DNA from: Bauldia sp.
Lineage (GTDB): Bacteria > Pseudomonadota > Alphaproteobacteria > Rhizobiales > Kaistiaceae
Length of the DNA stretch: 64,000 nt
Reading direction: 5' to 3'
Assembly (NCBI GenBank): GCA_026126025.1
Contig: JAHCJZ010000005.1
Coordinates: 124,001-188,000, forward strand
The notes under the pieces are model-generated. The model did not search any database. It worked only from the letters and a program-made list of their open reading frames with translations, and was not told the DNA's origin. The translations under genes and the position numbers were made by a program. Positions within the stretch are counted from its first letter, which is position 1. Each line of letters starts with the position of its first letter. Below are positions 36,908-46,923 of this stretch, one piece after another.

Positions 36908-37381
36908 ATGCGTGCTGTGGCCTGGCTTGGCGGCCTCGCGGTCGCGGTGCTGTTGGCGGTGCCCGCCTTCGCGATCGACGTAGCGGTCGGCGACGGTTAT
37001 CAGGGCGCGACGCTCACCCTCGGCTCGGTCAATGACGGCTCGGTCAGCTTCGACGCGGGCTGTCCGTGCCAGGGCTCGCGGATCGAGCTGACTGCGGTCG
37101 GGGGCGGCAAGGTCGCCTTCCGCGGCCCGCAGCTGAAGGACCGCCCGGTCACCACGACCGACGGCGTCGTGGTCGGCAAGCTCGAGGCGATCGGTCCGGA
37201 TTCCTCGGGCGTCATCATGATCGCGGTGGACGTCAATCGCCGCTTCATGGACGGCGCGATCGAGGTGATCGCGGTGTTCGCGGCTTCGGTTCGCGTCGCC
37301 GAGGACGACAGCCTTCAGCTTCCGGTCGATTCCACCGAGCTCATGGCGACCATCGCGGCTGCGCTGCAAGCCGGGGCGTAG
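36908..37381 (+). CDS. secreted protein of unknown function
   Basis: 157 residues with a signal peptide ([20 protein letters not shown], cleavage near AFA-ID). The mature part is beta-rich and glycine-rich ([34 protein letters not shown]) with one CPC pair. No family is recognised. GGAGGAAC precedes the start by a good spacing. Its last 41 bases overlap the lolD end in convergent orientation. Confidence 0.7.
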   Translation: MRAVAWLGGLAVAVLLAVPAFAIDVAVGDGYQGATLTLGSVNDGSVSFDAGCPCQGSRIELTAVGGGKVAFRGPQLKDRPVTTTDGVVVGKLEAIGPDSSGVIMIAVDVNRRFMDGAIEVIAVFAASVRVAEDDSLQLPVDSTELMATIAAALQAGA

Positions 37382-38105
37382 CCACCGCCGGCTCCTTCGG
37401 CAGCGGCGCGACTCGCCCACCGTCGAGCGTGATCAGCCGGTCCATCTGGCGGGCAAGGCCATGATTGTGGGTCGCGATCAGCGCCGCGAGCCCTGAGGCG
37501 CGGACGAGCTGGGTCAGCGCGTCGAACACATGCGCCGCCGTGCCGGGATCGAGGTTCCCCGTGGGCTCGTCGGCCAGCAGAATCCGCGGCGCGTTGGCGA
37601 CGGCGCGGGCGATGGCGACACGCTGCTGCTCGCCGCCCGACAGCTCCGCCGGGCGGTGCCGGCCGCGGTCGGCGACCTTGACGTAGGACAGGAGCTCCCA
37701 CGCCCTGCCCTCGGCGACGGTCTTGGAGACGCCGCGGACGAGCTGCGGGATGATGACGTTCTCCAGCGCCGAGAATTCCGGCAGCAGATGGTGGAACTGG
37801 TAGACGAAGCCGATCTCGTTGCGGCGGATCGCGGTGCGCTCCGATTCCGACAGCTTCCCCGCCGGCTGGCCGGCGACATAGACCTCGCCGCCGTCGGGGC
37901 GCTCGAGGAGCCCGGCGAGGTGCAGGAGCGTCGACTTGCCGGCGCCCGAGGGCGCGATCAGGCCGACCATCTCGCCGGGGAAGAGGCTGAAATCGGCGCC
38001 GGTGAGGACGCTGAGCCGGTGGCCCTTGCCCTCGGCATAATGACGCTCGACCGCGCTGAGATGGAGCACGGCGCCGGCGGTGTTGTAGGCGTCGGCGGTG
38101 CTCAT
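37341..38105 (-). CDS. lolD: lipoprotein-releasing system ATP-binding protein
   Basis: ATPase of the LolCDE transporter that extracts outer-membrane lipoproteins from the inner membrane. 254 residues: Walker [10 protein letters not shown], LolD-type [15 protein letters not shown], signature [14 protein letters not shown], Walker [14 protein letters not shown]-loop ATHNH. ATG 38105 overlaps the lolC/E stop (ATGA). The ~25-residue C-terminal tail is longer than usual and may reflect a drifted stop. Confidence 0.94.
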   Translation of the reverse strand: MSTADAYNTAGAVLHLSAVERHYAEGKGHRLSVLTGADFSLFPGEMVGLIAPSGAGKSTLLHLAGLLERPDGGEVYVAGQPAGKLSESERTAIRRNEIGFVYQFHHLLPEFSALENVIIPQLVRGVSKTVAEGRAWELLSYVKVADRGRHRPAELSGGEQQRVAIARAVANAPRILLADEPTGNLDPGTAAHVFDALTQLVRASGLAALIATHNHGLARQMDRLITLDGGRVAPLPKEPAVATPRLAAQPRWSP

Positions 38106-39394
38106 TCGTAGCGCAGCGCCTCCACCGGATCGAGCCGGGCCGCCCGCCATGCGGGATAGATCGTCGCGAGATAGCTGAGCCCGAGGCCCATCAGCACCAC
38201 CGCGACGGTCTCGCCGGGATCCATGTCGGCCGGGAGGAACGAGAGGTAGTAGAGCTCCGGGGCGAAGACTTCGGTGCCGGTGAGCCGCGACACGAACTGC
38301 CGCAGCGGCTCGATGTTGAAGGTGATCACCGTGCCGAGAAGGAGACCGAGCAGCGTGCCGACGGTGCCGATCGAGGCGCCGATGATGAAGAACACACGAA
38401 GCACCGCGCCGCGCGTGGTGCCGATGGTGCGCAGGATCGCGATGTCCCTCCCCTTCTCCTTCACCAGCATGATCAGGCCGGAGATGATGTTGAGCGCCGC
38501 CACCAGGATGATCAGCGTCAGGATCAGGAACATCACGTTGCGCTCGACCTCGAGCGCGGAGAAGAAGGTGAGGTTCCGCTGGCGCCAGTCGGTCATGAAG
38601 AGCGGGCGCGCCGCGGCTTCCTCGACGGCCGGGCGCAGCGCGTCGATCGCGTCGGGATCCTCGATATAGACCTCGATGTCGGTCGCGACGCCGGGCACGT
38701 TGAAGAAGATCTGGGCCTCCGGGAACGGCATGAAGAGGAGGATGCCGTCATATTCCGACATGCCGATCTCGAAGATCGCGACGATCGGATAGGACTTGGA
38801 GCGCGGGGAAACGCCCATCGGCGTCACGTCGCCCTCCGGCGAGATCACCTGGATGCGGTCGCCGAGGGTGAGGCCGAGGCTCGCCGCGAGCCGCGAGCCG
38901 ACCGCGACGCCCGGCGATTGGTCGAAGCCGTCGAGCGAGCCGAGCCGGACATTGCCGACGAGGCCGGGAACCAGCGGCAAATCCTGTTCGCGCACGCCGC
39001 GCACCAGCGCGCCGAGCGACGCGACGGGACCGGACGCCAGCACCTGCCCCTCGATCCGCGGAATCGCCGCGACGACGCCGTCGACCGTCGCGATGCGCTG
39101 CGCGACCTCGTCATAGTCGGTGAGCTGGCTGTCGATCGGCTGGATGACGAAATGGCCGTTGATGCCGAGGATGCGGTCGAAGAGCTCGGCGCGGAAGCCG
39201 TTCATCACCGCCAGCACGATGATCAGCGTCGCCACGCCGAGGATGATGCCGATCAGCGAGAAGCCCGCGACGACCGAGATGAAGGCCTGGCGGCGGCGCG
39301 GCCGGAGGTAGCGGAACGCCACCATCCACTCGAAGCGCGAGAACGGCCGGGTTCTGGTCGGCTCGGCGGCGGGGGCCTCTGCGACGGCCGTCAC
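38102..39394 (-). CDS. lipoprotein-releasing system permease LolC/LolE
   Basis: 430 residues with the MacB/FtsX layout: TM1 near residue 45-65 ([20 protein letters not shown]), a large periplasmic domain, then three TMs with [19 protein letters not shown] and the conserved [20 protein letters not shown] loop. Alphaproteobacteria commonly have a single LolC/E-type permease (LolF) that forms a homodimer; no second permease is adjacent here. Confidence 0.93.
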   Translation of the reverse strand: MTAVAEAPAAEPTRTRPFSRFEWMVAFRYLRPRRRQAFISVVAGFSLIGIILGVATLIIVLAVMNGFRAELFDRILGINGHFVIQPIDSQLTDYDEVAQRIATVDGVVAAIPRIEGQVLASGPVASLGALVRGVREQDLPLVPGLVGNVRLGSLDGFDQSPGVAVGSRLAASLGLTLGDRIQVISPEGDVTPMGVSPRSKSYPIVAIFEIGMSEYDGILLFMPFPEAQIFFNVPGVATDIEVYIEDPDAIDALRPAVEEAAARPLFMTDWRQRNLTFFSALEVERNVMFLILTLIILVAALNIISGLIMLVKEKGRDIAILRTIGTTRGAVLRVFFIIGASIGTVGTLLGLLLGTVITFNIEPLRQFVSRLTGTEVFAPELYYLSFLPADMDPGETVAVVLMGLGLSYLATIYPAWRAARLDPVEALRYE

Positions 39395-39397
39395 CGT

Positions 39398-40717
39398 TCA
39401 GACCGCGAGCAGCCTGGTGATGGCGCCGTCCGGCGTCAGCGTCTCCCGCGCGCCGGTCGCCCGGCGCTTGAGCTCGACCTCATGGCGCTGGAGGCCTTTG
39501 GGACCGATGATGAGCTGCCACGGCAATCCGATGAGATCCATCCGCGCGAACTTCGCCCCGGCGCTGTCGTCGCGATCGTCGTAAAGCACGGTGATTCCGG
39601 CTTTGGTGAGGCGTTCGTAGATGGTCTCGCAGGCGACGTCGACGACCGGATCGCCAGCCTTGAGGTTGATCAGCCCGACCTGGAACGGCGCCACCGCGTC
39701 CGGCCAGACGATGCCGGCGTCGTCATGGCCCGCCTCGATGATCGCGCCGACGAGACGCGACACGCCGATCCCGTAGGACCCCATATGGACCGGGCGGTCG
39801 GCGCCGTCCGGCCCGGCGATCGAGGCGCCCATAGGCTGCGAGTATTTGGTGCCGAAATAGAAGATGTGGCCCACTTCGATGCCGCGGGCGGCGATCCGGT
39901 CGGCCTCGGGCAGCGCCTCAAACGCCGCCGCGTCGTGCTTCTCCTCGGTGGCCGCATAGGGCTCGGTCCAGGCGGCGACGATCGGCGAGAGGTCGCCGCG
40001 GAAATCGGTGTCCTCGCCGGGAATCGGCAGATCGAGGAGCTTCCGCGAGCAGAACACCCCGCTCTCGCCGGTCTGCGCCAGGATCAGGAATTCGTGGCTG
40101 AGGTCGCCGCCGATCGGGCCGGTCGCGGCCTGCATCGGAATCGCCTTGAGGCCCATGCGGTCGAAGGTGCGCAGATACGCCACGAACATGCGGTTGTAGG
40201 CAGCGCGGGCGGTGTCGTAGTCGAGGTCGAAGGAATAGGCGTCCTTCATCAGGAACTCGCGCCCGCGCATCACGCCGAAGCGCGGCCGCACCTCGTCCCG
40301 GAACTTCCACTGGATGTTGTAGAGGTTGAGCGGCAGGTCGCGATACGACCGCACGAAGCCGCGGAAGATGTCGGTGACCACCTCCTCCGCGGTCGGCCCG
40401 AATAGGATGTCGCGCTTGTGGCGGTCCACGATGCGCAGCATCTCCTTGCCGTAGTCGTCGTAGCGCCCGCTTTCGCGCCAGAGATCGGCCGGCTGCATCG
40501 TCGGCATCAGGATCTCGACGGCGCCGGAACGGTTCTGCTCCTCGCGGACGATCTCCTCGATCCGCGCCAGCACCCGGAGCCCGAACGGCAGCCACGAATA
40601 AATGCCCGCCGCATGCTGGCGGATCATGCCCGCGCGCAGCATCAGCCGGTGGGAGACGATCTCGGCCTCCTTCGGCGTCTCGCGGAGGGTCGGCAGGAAA
40701 TAGCGGGAGAGGCGCAT
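39398..40717 (-). CDS. proS: proline--tRNA ligase, short alphaproteobacterial type
   Basis: 439 residues, against ~570 for the E. coli type: the inserted editing domain is absent, as is usual in alphaproteobacteria. Class II motifs are present ([37 protein letters not shown]) with the C-terminal anticodon domain ending GAITRLLAV. Editing of Ala-tRNA-Pro must depend on a separate protein such as ProXp-ala, not seen here. ATG 40717 ([13 protein letters not shown]) fits the family. It lies three bases upstream of the LolC/E gene. Confidence 0.95.
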   Translation of the reverse strand: MRLSRYFLPTLRETPKEAEIVSHRLMLRAGMIRQHAAGIYSWLPFGLRVLARIEEIVREEQNRSGAVEILMPTMQPADLWRESGRYDDYGKEMLRIVDRHKRDILFGPTAEEVVTDIFRGFVRSYRDLPLNLYNIQWKFRDEVRPRFGVMRGREFLMKDAYSFDLDYDTARAAYNRMFVAYLRTFDRMGLKAIPMQAATGPIGGDLSHEFLILAQTGESGVFCSRKLLDLPIPGEDTDFRGDLSPIVAAWTEPYAATEEKHDAAAFEALPEADRIAARGIEVGHIFYFGTKYSQPMGASIAGPDGADRPVHMGSYGIGVSRLVGAIIEAGHDDAGIVWPDAVAPFQVGLINLKAGDPVVDVACETIYERLTKAGITVLYDDRDDSAGAKFARMDLIGLPWQLIIGPKGLQRHEVELKRRATGARETLTPDGAITRLLAV

Positions 40718-40929
40718 GGGCGGCCGGGATTCGTGGGAAGTCGCGGCAGTCAAATCAAAGCGGGGTTGAAAGAGCAAGCCGGAGGGATTGTCAGGTCGTT
40801 GACAGGCTGCGCCTTTCCGCCGGTTTCCGCGACGGGTTGCTCAGCCTTGCGCCGCCCGCGCAAAAACTTTGACCGGACGATGCATAAGGTGATGACAAAC
40901 GCCTGACGTTTCGCTACGGTCCGAATGCC
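40718..40929. other. intergenic: divergent promoters of proS and the candidate RNA
   Basis: No gene is supported. TTGACC at 40869-40874 is the best -35-like element toward the right, but a matching -10 is not obvious. Confidence 0.5.
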
Positions 40930-41141
40930 AAGAAGAAAGGTCGCCGCCCTTGAGGTGGAGGCCGACAAAAAACTACATTCGCGGTCTGAGTCTTGGGAGG
41001 AAGCCCTTCGCGGCGCGGCCAACGCCAGCAGCCAGCCAGCCAGATGCAGAGGACATGCGGTAACAGCAGTCCCGGTCTGTCGGCGTGAAGGGTTAAGACG
41101 CGTGAGACTTTCGCAAGGCCTTCGGGCCTTGCTTTTGTTTT
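40930..41141 (+). ncRNA. candidate structured small RNA with intrinsic terminator
   Basis: A non-coding stretch that ends in a strong terminator. GCCGACA (40961-40967) pairs with TGTCGGC (41078-41084), CCCTT (40947-40951) with AAGGG (41088-41092), TGGGA (about 40995) with TCCCG (about 41070), and GGCG/CGCC forms an inner hairpin. Nested closure around an internally interrupted hairpin recalls 6S RNA, but I cannot confirm a family. The frame at 40925-41185 reads through the terminator and looks non-protein. The 5' end is a guess. Confidence 0.5.
41113..41141 (+). terminator. intrinsic terminator of candidate RNA
   Basis: GCAAGGCC-TTCG-GGCCTTGC followed by TTTTGTTTT. It works only on the plus strand. 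The nearest plus-strand protein gene upstream is over 3 kb away, so it must terminate a short local transcript. Confidence 0.85.
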
Positions 41142-41162
41142 CGGGGTCCGGAATCGCGAAAA

Positions 41163-41426
41163 CTACTGGCCGAACCAGCGGCTGACGGTGTCGAGGCTGA
41201 TGCCGAAAACGTCGTGCGCGGCCCAGATCGCGCCGGTGACGATCGCCGCCAGAACCGAGGTAATCAGCGCCTTTCGCACCAGCATCGGCCGCACCGGCGC
41301 GCTGGCGACGGTGCCGAGGATCGTCTCGCCCTCATCGTGCTGCGTGCGCACGCCGAACGGCAGCACGATGAAGAGACAGACCCACCAGACCACGAGATAG
41401 ATCGCAAGGATCGCGTACCAGGTCAT
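41163..41426 (-). CDS. DUF1467 family membrane protein
   Basis: 87 residues, two membrane helices (ILAIYLVVWWVCLFIVLPFG and SVLAAIVTGAIWAAHDVFGI), with the conserved GVRTQHDEGE loop between them. The family is alphaproteobacterial and of unknown function. The start is ATG 41426; the frame upstream belongs to a shadow of the RNase J gene. It follows that gene by 34 nt. Confidence 0.85.
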   Translation of the reverse strand: MTWYAILAIYLVVWWVCLFIVLPFGVRTQHDEGETILGTVASAPVRPMLVRKALITSVLAAIVTGAIWAAHDVFGISLDTVSRWFGQ

Positions 41427-41460
41427 CGGGCACCTCCCGCGGCGCGCCGCCGCCCCCGCC

Positions 41461-43122
41461 TCATACGACCGCCACCAGAACCGTGCAAACCGGCTTCTTG
41501 CCCCACACGGTCGCGACCTCGCCGCGCACCGCGCGGCGGACGGCCTCGGAGACGAGGTCCGGATCGCGCCGTCGCGGCCGCGGAATGCCCGACAGCGCAC
41601 CGGCGACGGCGCGCTCGACCAGAGATGACATGGACTTGCCGTCCGGCCCGCGCTCGGGAATCCCGAGGAGGTCGTATTCGAACTCGCCGACCACCTCGCC
41701 GCGTCCGTCGAGGTTGATCGCAACGACGATGTGCCCGCCGAACGCCATCCGCCGTCGCTCGGCGACGCCGAGCTCCTCGGCCGGGCCGACCACGGTGCCG
41801 TCGCGATAGAGCCGTCCGACCGGGGTGGCGTTGGGCTGCGTTCCCGGCTGGGGCGCGAGCCGTGCCAGCGTGCCGTTCGGCGCGTCGAGCACCATGGAGA
41901 CGCCCGAGGCGCGCGCCAGCTCGCGCTGCGCGGCAAGGTGCGTCGCCTCGCCATGGACCGGGACGACGATGCGCGGACGGACGAGGTCGTAGAGCTCGGC
42001 CAGCTCGTCGCGGCGCGGATGGCCGGAGACATGCACCAGCCGGTCATGGTCGGTGACGACGTCGATGCCCTGCGCGACCAGGCGGTTCATGATGTCGTAG
42101 ATCGCGCGCTCATTGCCAGGGATCGCGCGCGAGGAGAACACGACGCGGTCGCCGCGCGACAGGCGGACCTGCGGGTGCTCCTGCGCCGCGATCCGCGCCA
42201 GCGCGGCCCGCGACTCGCCCTGGCTGCCGGACAGGACGAGGACGACATTGTCGGCGGGGAGCTCGTTGAGGATCCCCGCCTCGTGGAAGCGGAGGCCGTC
42301 GAGATAGCCGAGCTCAGTGGAGACCTCGATCGCCCGCCACAGGGCGCGCCCCGCCACCACGACCTCGCGGCCGGCGGCGTTGGCGGCGCGGGCGATCGAC
42401 TGGAGCCGGGCGACGTTGGAGGCGAAGAGCGTAAACGCCACGCGGCCGGTCGATTCGGCGACGAGGGCCTTCAGCTCGTCCGCGACCGCGCCTTCGCTTG
42501 GGCTTCGGCCCGGCCGCACGGCGTTGGTGGAATCGCAGACCAGCGCGAGGACGCCCTCGTCGCCGAGCGCGCGGAGGCGGTCCTTGTCGGTCGACGGACC
42601 GATCAGCGGCGCGTCGTCGAACTTCCAGTCGCCGGTGTGGACCACCGTGCCGAGCGGCGTGTGGATCGCGAGCGCCATCGGCTCGGGGATCGAGTGGGTG
42701 ACCGCGATGAACTCCACCTCGAACGGCCCGATCGTCCGCCGGTCGCCCGGCCGGACGAGCGAAACGGGAAAGTCCGGGTAATCGTGCTCGGACTCGCGCT
42801 TCGCCTCGATCAGCCCCGCGGTGAAGGGGCTGGCGAAGACCGGCGCCCCGAGCCGCGGCCAGATCGCCGGCAGCGCGCCGTAGTGGTCCTCATGGGCGTG
42901 GGTGATGACGATGCCGAGCAGCCGCGATTTCTCGCGCTCCAGGAAGGCCGGGTCGGGGTAGATCACCTCGATGCCCGGCAGCTCCGGTCCGGCGAAGGCG
43001 ATGCCACAATCGACCGCGAGCCACTGGCGCTTCTGCGGCGGGCCATAGCCGTAAACGCCGAGATTCATCCCGATCTCGCCGACGCCGCCGAGCGCAACGA
43101 AGACCAGCTCGTCGGTCGCCAT
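41461..43122 (-). CDS. rnj: ribonuclease J
   Basis: 553 residues; endo/5'-exoribonuclease of the metallo-beta-lactamase/beta-CASP fold, used in rRNA and mRNA processing. Metal motif ITHAHEDHYGALP near residue 75, the beta-CASP region (VVLVLSGSQGESRAALARIA) and the conserved HVSGHPRRDEL and VPVHGEATHL motifs are present, then a C-terminal domain. It lies next to birA, as in other alphaproteobacteria. Confidence 0.94.
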   Translation of the reverse strand: MATDELVFVALGGVGEIGMNLGVYGYGPPQKRQWLAVDCGIAFAGPELPGIEVIYPDPAFLEREKSRLLGIVITHAHEDHYGALPAIWPRLGAPVFASPFTAGLIEAKRESEHDYPDFPVSLVRPGDRRTIGPFEVEFIAVTHSIPEPMALAIHTPLGTVVHTGDWKFDDAPLIGPSTDKDRLRALGDEGVLALVCDSTNAVRPGRSPSEGAVADELKALVAESTGRVAFTLFASNVARLQSIARAANAAGREVVVAGRALWRAIEVSTELGYLDGLRFHEAGILNELPADNVVLVLSGSQGESRAALARIAAQEHPQVRLSRGDRVVFSSRAIPGNERAIYDIMNRLVAQGIDVVTDHDRLVHVSGHPRRDELAELYDLVRPRIVVPVHGEATHLAAQRELARASGVSMVLDAPNGTLARLAPQPGTQPNATPVGRLYRDGTVVGPAEELGVAERRRMAFGGHIVVAINLDGRGEVVGEFEYDLLGIPERGPDGKSMSSLVERAVAGALSGIPRPRRRDPDLVSEAVRRAVRGEVATVWGKKPVCTVLVAVV

Positions 43123-43124
43123 GG

Positions 43125-43955
43125 TCAGACCGCCGGTCCCGCGGTGGCGGCGATCCCGAAATGGACCTCCCCGGCCGTGACGTGGAGCAGCGCCCCGTCG
43201 GGCGCGCGGATGACGAGGCGGCCTTCGGGATCGATCGTCTCGAAGACGCCGCGGATGACGCCATGCTCGCCGCGGACAGCGACCGCCTCACCCACGCCCG
43301 ACGCCCGCTCGAGCCACAATTCGCGGACCACACCGAGGCCGCGGCCGTCGTCCCAGAGCCGCTCGAAGCCGACCCAGGCGTCGGTCAGCTCGGCGAACAG
43401 CGCTTCGGCCGACACGGCACAGCCGAGTTCGCGAAGCGAGGTGGCAGCGCGGTCGAGGCCGGACGGCGCCGTGACGACATTGACGCCCATGCCGACGATC
43501 ACCCCGAGCCGGTCGCCCGGAACGGGGACCGTCTGGAGCAGGATGCCGGCGATCTTGGCGCCGTCGGCGAGCACGTCGTTCGGCCATTTGAGCGCGAAGC
43601 GGACGCAGCGGTCGCCCTCCCCGCCGTCCATCGCCATGGCGACCGGCAGCGCAGGCGCGACGCTGTGGAGCGCCTGGTCGAGGGCGAGGCCGGCGACGAA
43701 GCCGAGCGTTGCCGCCTTGGTCGGCGTCACATCGGTGACGGTGAAGACGGTCGCCGCGAGGTTGCCGGCTGGCGTGTGCCATTTGCGGCCGCGGCGGCCG
43801 ACGCCCGCGGTCTGCTCCGCCGCGGCGACCCACAGCCGGCCGGGGTCGCCCGCCGCCGCGGCGGCGAGCGCCTCGGCATTGGTCGAACCGACGGTGTCGT
43901 GGGAGTCGAGCCGGAAACCGGCCGCCCGGGCATCCGGGCCGAGATGGAAGGCCAT
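43125..43955 (-). CDS. birA: biotin--[acetyl-CoA-carboxylase] ligase
   Basis: 276 residues, class I enzyme without an N-terminal DNA-binding domain, so it is not a repressor. Motifs: DTVGSTNAEA, GVGRRGRKWHTPAGNLAAT (biotinyl-AMP loop), FALKWPNDVLADGAKIAGIL, GMGVNV. It follows nuoN by 3 nt and precedes RNase J by 2 nt, so it is probably expressed from the end of the nuo operon. Confidence 0.94.
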   Translation of the reverse strand: MAFHLGPDARAAGFRLDSHDTVGSTNAEALAAAAAGDPGRLWVAAAEQTAGVGRRGRKWHTPAGNLAATVFTVTDVTPTKAATLGFVAGLALDQALHSVAPALPVAMAMDGGEGDRCVRFALKWPNDVLADGAKIAGILLQTVPVPGDRLGVIVGMGVNVVTAPSGLDRAATSLRELGCAVSAEALFAELTDAWVGFERLWDDGRGLGVVRELWLERASGVGEAVAVRGEHGVIRGVFETIDPEGRLVIRAPDGALLHVTAGEVHFGIAATAGPAV

Positions 43956-43958
43956 CCC

Positions 43959-45398
43959 CTAGAAGAAGCCGCCCGCAGCGGTCGATGCAAGCTCGCCGAC
44001 CGGACCGGCGAACAGGATGAAGGCGATGGTGAAGGCGCCGCTCGCGCCGAGCACGAGGCGGAGCGTCCCCGGCATCGGCTCGAAGCCGCCCGCCGGCTCG
44101 TCGAAATACATCAGCTTGATGATGCGCAGGTAGTAAAACGCGCCGACCACGCTGGCGAGAACGCCGATGACGGCAAGGACGAAGAGGTCGGCCTCGATCG
44201 CGGCGCGGAAGACGTAGAACTTGGCGAAGAAGCCGGCGAGCGGCGGGATGCCGGCGAGCGAGAACAGGAGCATCGCCAGGATGAACGCCATCACCGGATT
44301 GGTGCGCGAGATGCCGGCGAGCGAGCCGATGTCCTCGACCATGCCGTCGGGCTTCCGCATCGCCAGGATGCAGGCGAAGACGCCGAGCGTCATGGCGAGG
44401 TAGATCACGAGATAGACCAGGACGCCCTGGACGCCCTCCTCCGTCCCCGCCGCGAGGCCGACCAGCGCGAAACCGACATGGCCGATCGAGGAATAGGCCA
44501 TCAGGCGCTTGATGTTGGTCTGGCCGATCGCCGCGAACGCGCCGAGCACCATGGAGCCGATCGCGATGAAGGTGACGATCTGCTGCCAGTCGGCGGTGAC
44601 GCTGCCGAAGGGCTCAGTGACGACGCGGACGAACAGCGCCATCGCCGCGAGCTTCGGCGCCGCGGCGAAGAACGCCGTCACCGGCGTCGGCGCGCCCTGA
44701 TAGACGTCGGGGGTCCACATGTGGAACGGCACCGCCGCGATCTTGAAGGCAAGGCCGATCAGCAGGAACACCAGGCCGAAGATGAGGCCGATCGAGGCAT
44801 CGCCGGCGACCGCCTCGGCCACTGCCGGGAACGAGGTCTGGCCGGTGAAGCCGTAGACCATCGAGATACCGTAGAGCAGCATCCCCGACGAGAGCGCGCC
44901 GAGGATGAAGTACTTGATGCCGGCCTCGGTCGATTTCACCGAGTCGCGGTTGAAGGCGGCGAGCACGTAGAGCGACAGCGACTGCAGCTCGAGGCCGATA
45001 TAGAGCGCGATCAGATCGTGCGCCGAGATCATCACCATCATGCCGAGCGTGGCGGTGAGGATCAGGACCGGGAACTCGAACTGCTGCGTGCGCTGCTGCC
45101 GGCCGTGGCTCCAGGCCATGGCGAGCGCGACCGCCGAGCCGATCAGCACCGCGACCTTCATGAAGCGCGCGAACGGGTCGAGCACCAGCGCGCCGTGAAA
45201 CACCGGCCCCGACAGCGGGATCGTCAGTACCGCGACCGCCGCCGCGGTGAGAAGCAGCCATGACAGGCCGTTCACCAGCGCGATCGGACGGCGCAGGAAG
45301 ACGCCGAGCACCATGGCGACGAGGATGCCGCCCGCGAGGATCAGCTCGGGGAGGATCGCGAGCAGCTCGTCGGAGGTCGGCGGCAGGATCTGGTTCAT
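43959..45398 (-). CDS. nuoN: NADH-quinone oxidoreductase subunit N
   Basis: 479 residues, ~14 membrane helices, antiporter-like proton-pumping subunit of complex I. Key regions include [20 protein letters not shown] and [19 protein letters not shown], which hold the conserved channel lysines and histidine. Last nuo gene; 9 nt after nuoM. Confidence 0.95.
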   Translation of the reverse strand: MNQILPPTSDELLAILPELILAGGILVAMVLGVFLRRPIALVNGLSWLLLTAAAVAVLTIPLSGPVFHGALVLDPFARFMKVAVLIGSAVALAMAWSHGRQQRTQQFEFPVLILTATLGMMVMISAHDLIALYIGLELQSLSLYVLAAFNRDSVKSTEAGIKYFILGALSSGMLLYGISMVYGFTGQTSFPAVAEAVAGDASIGLIFGLVFLLIGLAFKIAAVPFHMWTPDVYQGAPTPVTAFFAAAPKLAAMALFVRVVTEPFGSVTADWQQIVTFIAIGSMVLGAFAAIGQTNIKRLMAYSSIGHVGFALVGLAAGTEEGVQGVLVYLVIYLAMTLGVFACILAMRKPDGMVEDIGSLAGISRTNPVMAFILAMLLFSLAGIPPLAGFFAKFYVFRAAIEADLFVLAVIGVLASVVGAFYYLRIIKLMYFDEPAGGFEPMPGTLRLVLGASGAFTIAFILFAGPVGELASTAAGGFF

Positions 45399-45407
45399 CC
45401 GCGCCTC

Positions 45408-46919
45408 CTACGGGCCCACGCCGGCGACGCGGCCGGCCGCAGCCAGCGCCGCCTCGGCGTTGGTGAGGAGATTGCCGACCGCCGCCTCGGTCACGTCGAG
45501 GATCGGCTTCGGGTAGAAGCCGAAGACGATCGTCAGCACCGCGAGCGGCGCGAGGATCAGCTGCTCGCGCCGCGACAGGTCGCGAATGGCGCGGAGCGAA
45601 TCCTTCACCAGCGGGCCGAAGATGACGCGGCGATAGAGCCAGAGCGCATAACCGGCCGACAGGATGACGCCGGTGGTGGCGATGAAGGCGACCCAGGTAT
45701 TGGCCTGGAAGGCGCCGACAAGGGTCAGGAACTCGCCAACGAAGCCGCTGGTGCCCGGCAGGCCGACATTGGCCAGCGTGAAGATCATGAACGCCACGGC
45801 ATAGAGCGGCATGCGCTGCGCAAGGCCGCCATAGGCGTCGATCTGCCTTGTGTGGATGCGGTCATAAATAACGCCGACGCAGAGGAAGAGCGCGCCCGAG
45901 ACGATGCCGTGCGACAGCATCTGGAAGATGCCGCCCTGCACGCCCTGCTCGGTCATCGTGAAGATGCCCATCGTCACGAAGCCCATATGGGCGACCGACG
46001 AATAGGCGATGAGCTTCTTGATGTCCTCCTGCGCCAGCGCGACCAGCGACGTCCACACGATGGCGACGACCGACAGCACGTAAATCAGCGGCGCGAGATC
46101 GGCCGAGGCGATCGGGAACATCGGCAGCGAGAAACGCAGGAACCCGTAGCCGCCCATCTTGAGGAGGACGCCGGCGAGGATCACCGAGCCCGCCGTCGGC
46201 GCCTCGACATGGGCGTCGGGCAGCCAGGTGTGGACCGGCCACATCGGCATCTTCACCGCGAAGGAGGCGAAGAAGGCGAGCCACAGCCAGGTCTGCATCC
46301 CGGCGGGGAACGGGTAGGTCAGGAGCTGCGTGATGTCGGACGTGCCGGCTTCCCAGTACATGGCGAGGATCGCCAGCAGCATCAGCACCGAGCCGAGCAG
46401 CGTGTAGAGGAAGAACTTGAAGCTGGCATAGACCCGCCGGCCGCCGCCCCACACGCCGATGATGAGGAACATCGGGATGAGGCCGCCCTCGAAGAAGACG
46501 TAGAACAGCACGAGATCGAGCGCGCAGAAGACGCCGATCATCAGCGTCTCCAGCACCAGGAAGGCGATCATGTACTCCTTGAAGCGCTTCTCGACCGAGC
46601 GCTTGCTGGCGACGATGCAGGCCGGCATCAGGAAAGCCGTCAGCACGATGAACAGCATCGAGATGCCGTCGACGCCCATCCGGTAGTTGATCGCGCCGCC
46701 CAGCCACTCGGTCTCCTCGACCATCTGGAAGCCGGGATTGGCGTTGTCGAAATTCGCCCACACCACGATCGCAAGGACGAAGGTGACGAGCGTCGTCCAC
46801 AGGGCGACGTGATAGATGTTCCGCCGCGCCACCGCGTCGGTGCCGCGGATCATGAGGATCAGCACCGCGCCGATGGCGGGCAGGAAGGTGACGGTCGAGA
46901 GGATCGGCCAGTCGCTCAT
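45408..46919 (-). CDS. nuoM: NADH-quinone oxidoreductase subunit M
   Basis: 503 residues, antiporter-like membrane subunit. Typical motifs are [18 protein letters not shown] (with the conserved glutamate helix), [20 protein letters not shown], and [20 protein letters not shown]. It follows nuoL by 4 nt. Nothing odd was noted. Confidence 0.96.
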   Translation of the reverse strand: MSDWPILSTVTFLPAIGAVLILMIRGTDAVARRNIYHVALWTTLVTFVLAIVVWANFDNANPGFQMVEETEWLGGAINYRMGVDGISMLFIVLTAFLMPACIVASKRSVEKRFKEYMIAFLVLETLMIGVFCALDLVLFYVFFEGGLIPMFLIIGVWGGGRRVYASFKFFLYTLLGSVLMLLAILAMYWEAGTSDITQLLTYPFPAGMQTWLWLAFFASFAVKMPMWPVHTWLPDAHVEAPTAGSVILAGVLLKMGGYGFLRFSLPMFPIASADLAPLIYVLSVVAIVWTSLVALAQEDIKKLIAYSSVAHMGFVTMGIFTMTEQGVQGGIFQMLSHGIVSGALFLCVGVIYDRIHTRQIDAYGGLAQRMPLYAVAFMIFTLANVGLPGTSGFVGEFLTLVGAFQANTWVAFIATTGVILSAGYALWLYRRVIFGPLVKDSLRAIRDLSRREQLILAPLAVLTIVFGFYPKPILDVTEAAVGNLLTNAEAALAAAGRVAGVGP

Positions 46920-46923
46920 CGCC

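Noticed and set aside
40930-41141. Signal recognition particle RNA, RNase P RNA or tmRNA
   Set aside because: The conserved cores of these RNAs (for example the GGAAG...AGCAGCC SRP loop or the RNase P GAGGAAAGTCC motif) could not be found in this segment.
40925-41185. 86-codon plus-strand frame as a small protein
   Set aside because: It reads through a strong intrinsic terminator, has no family resemblance and shows no ribosome site suited to it.
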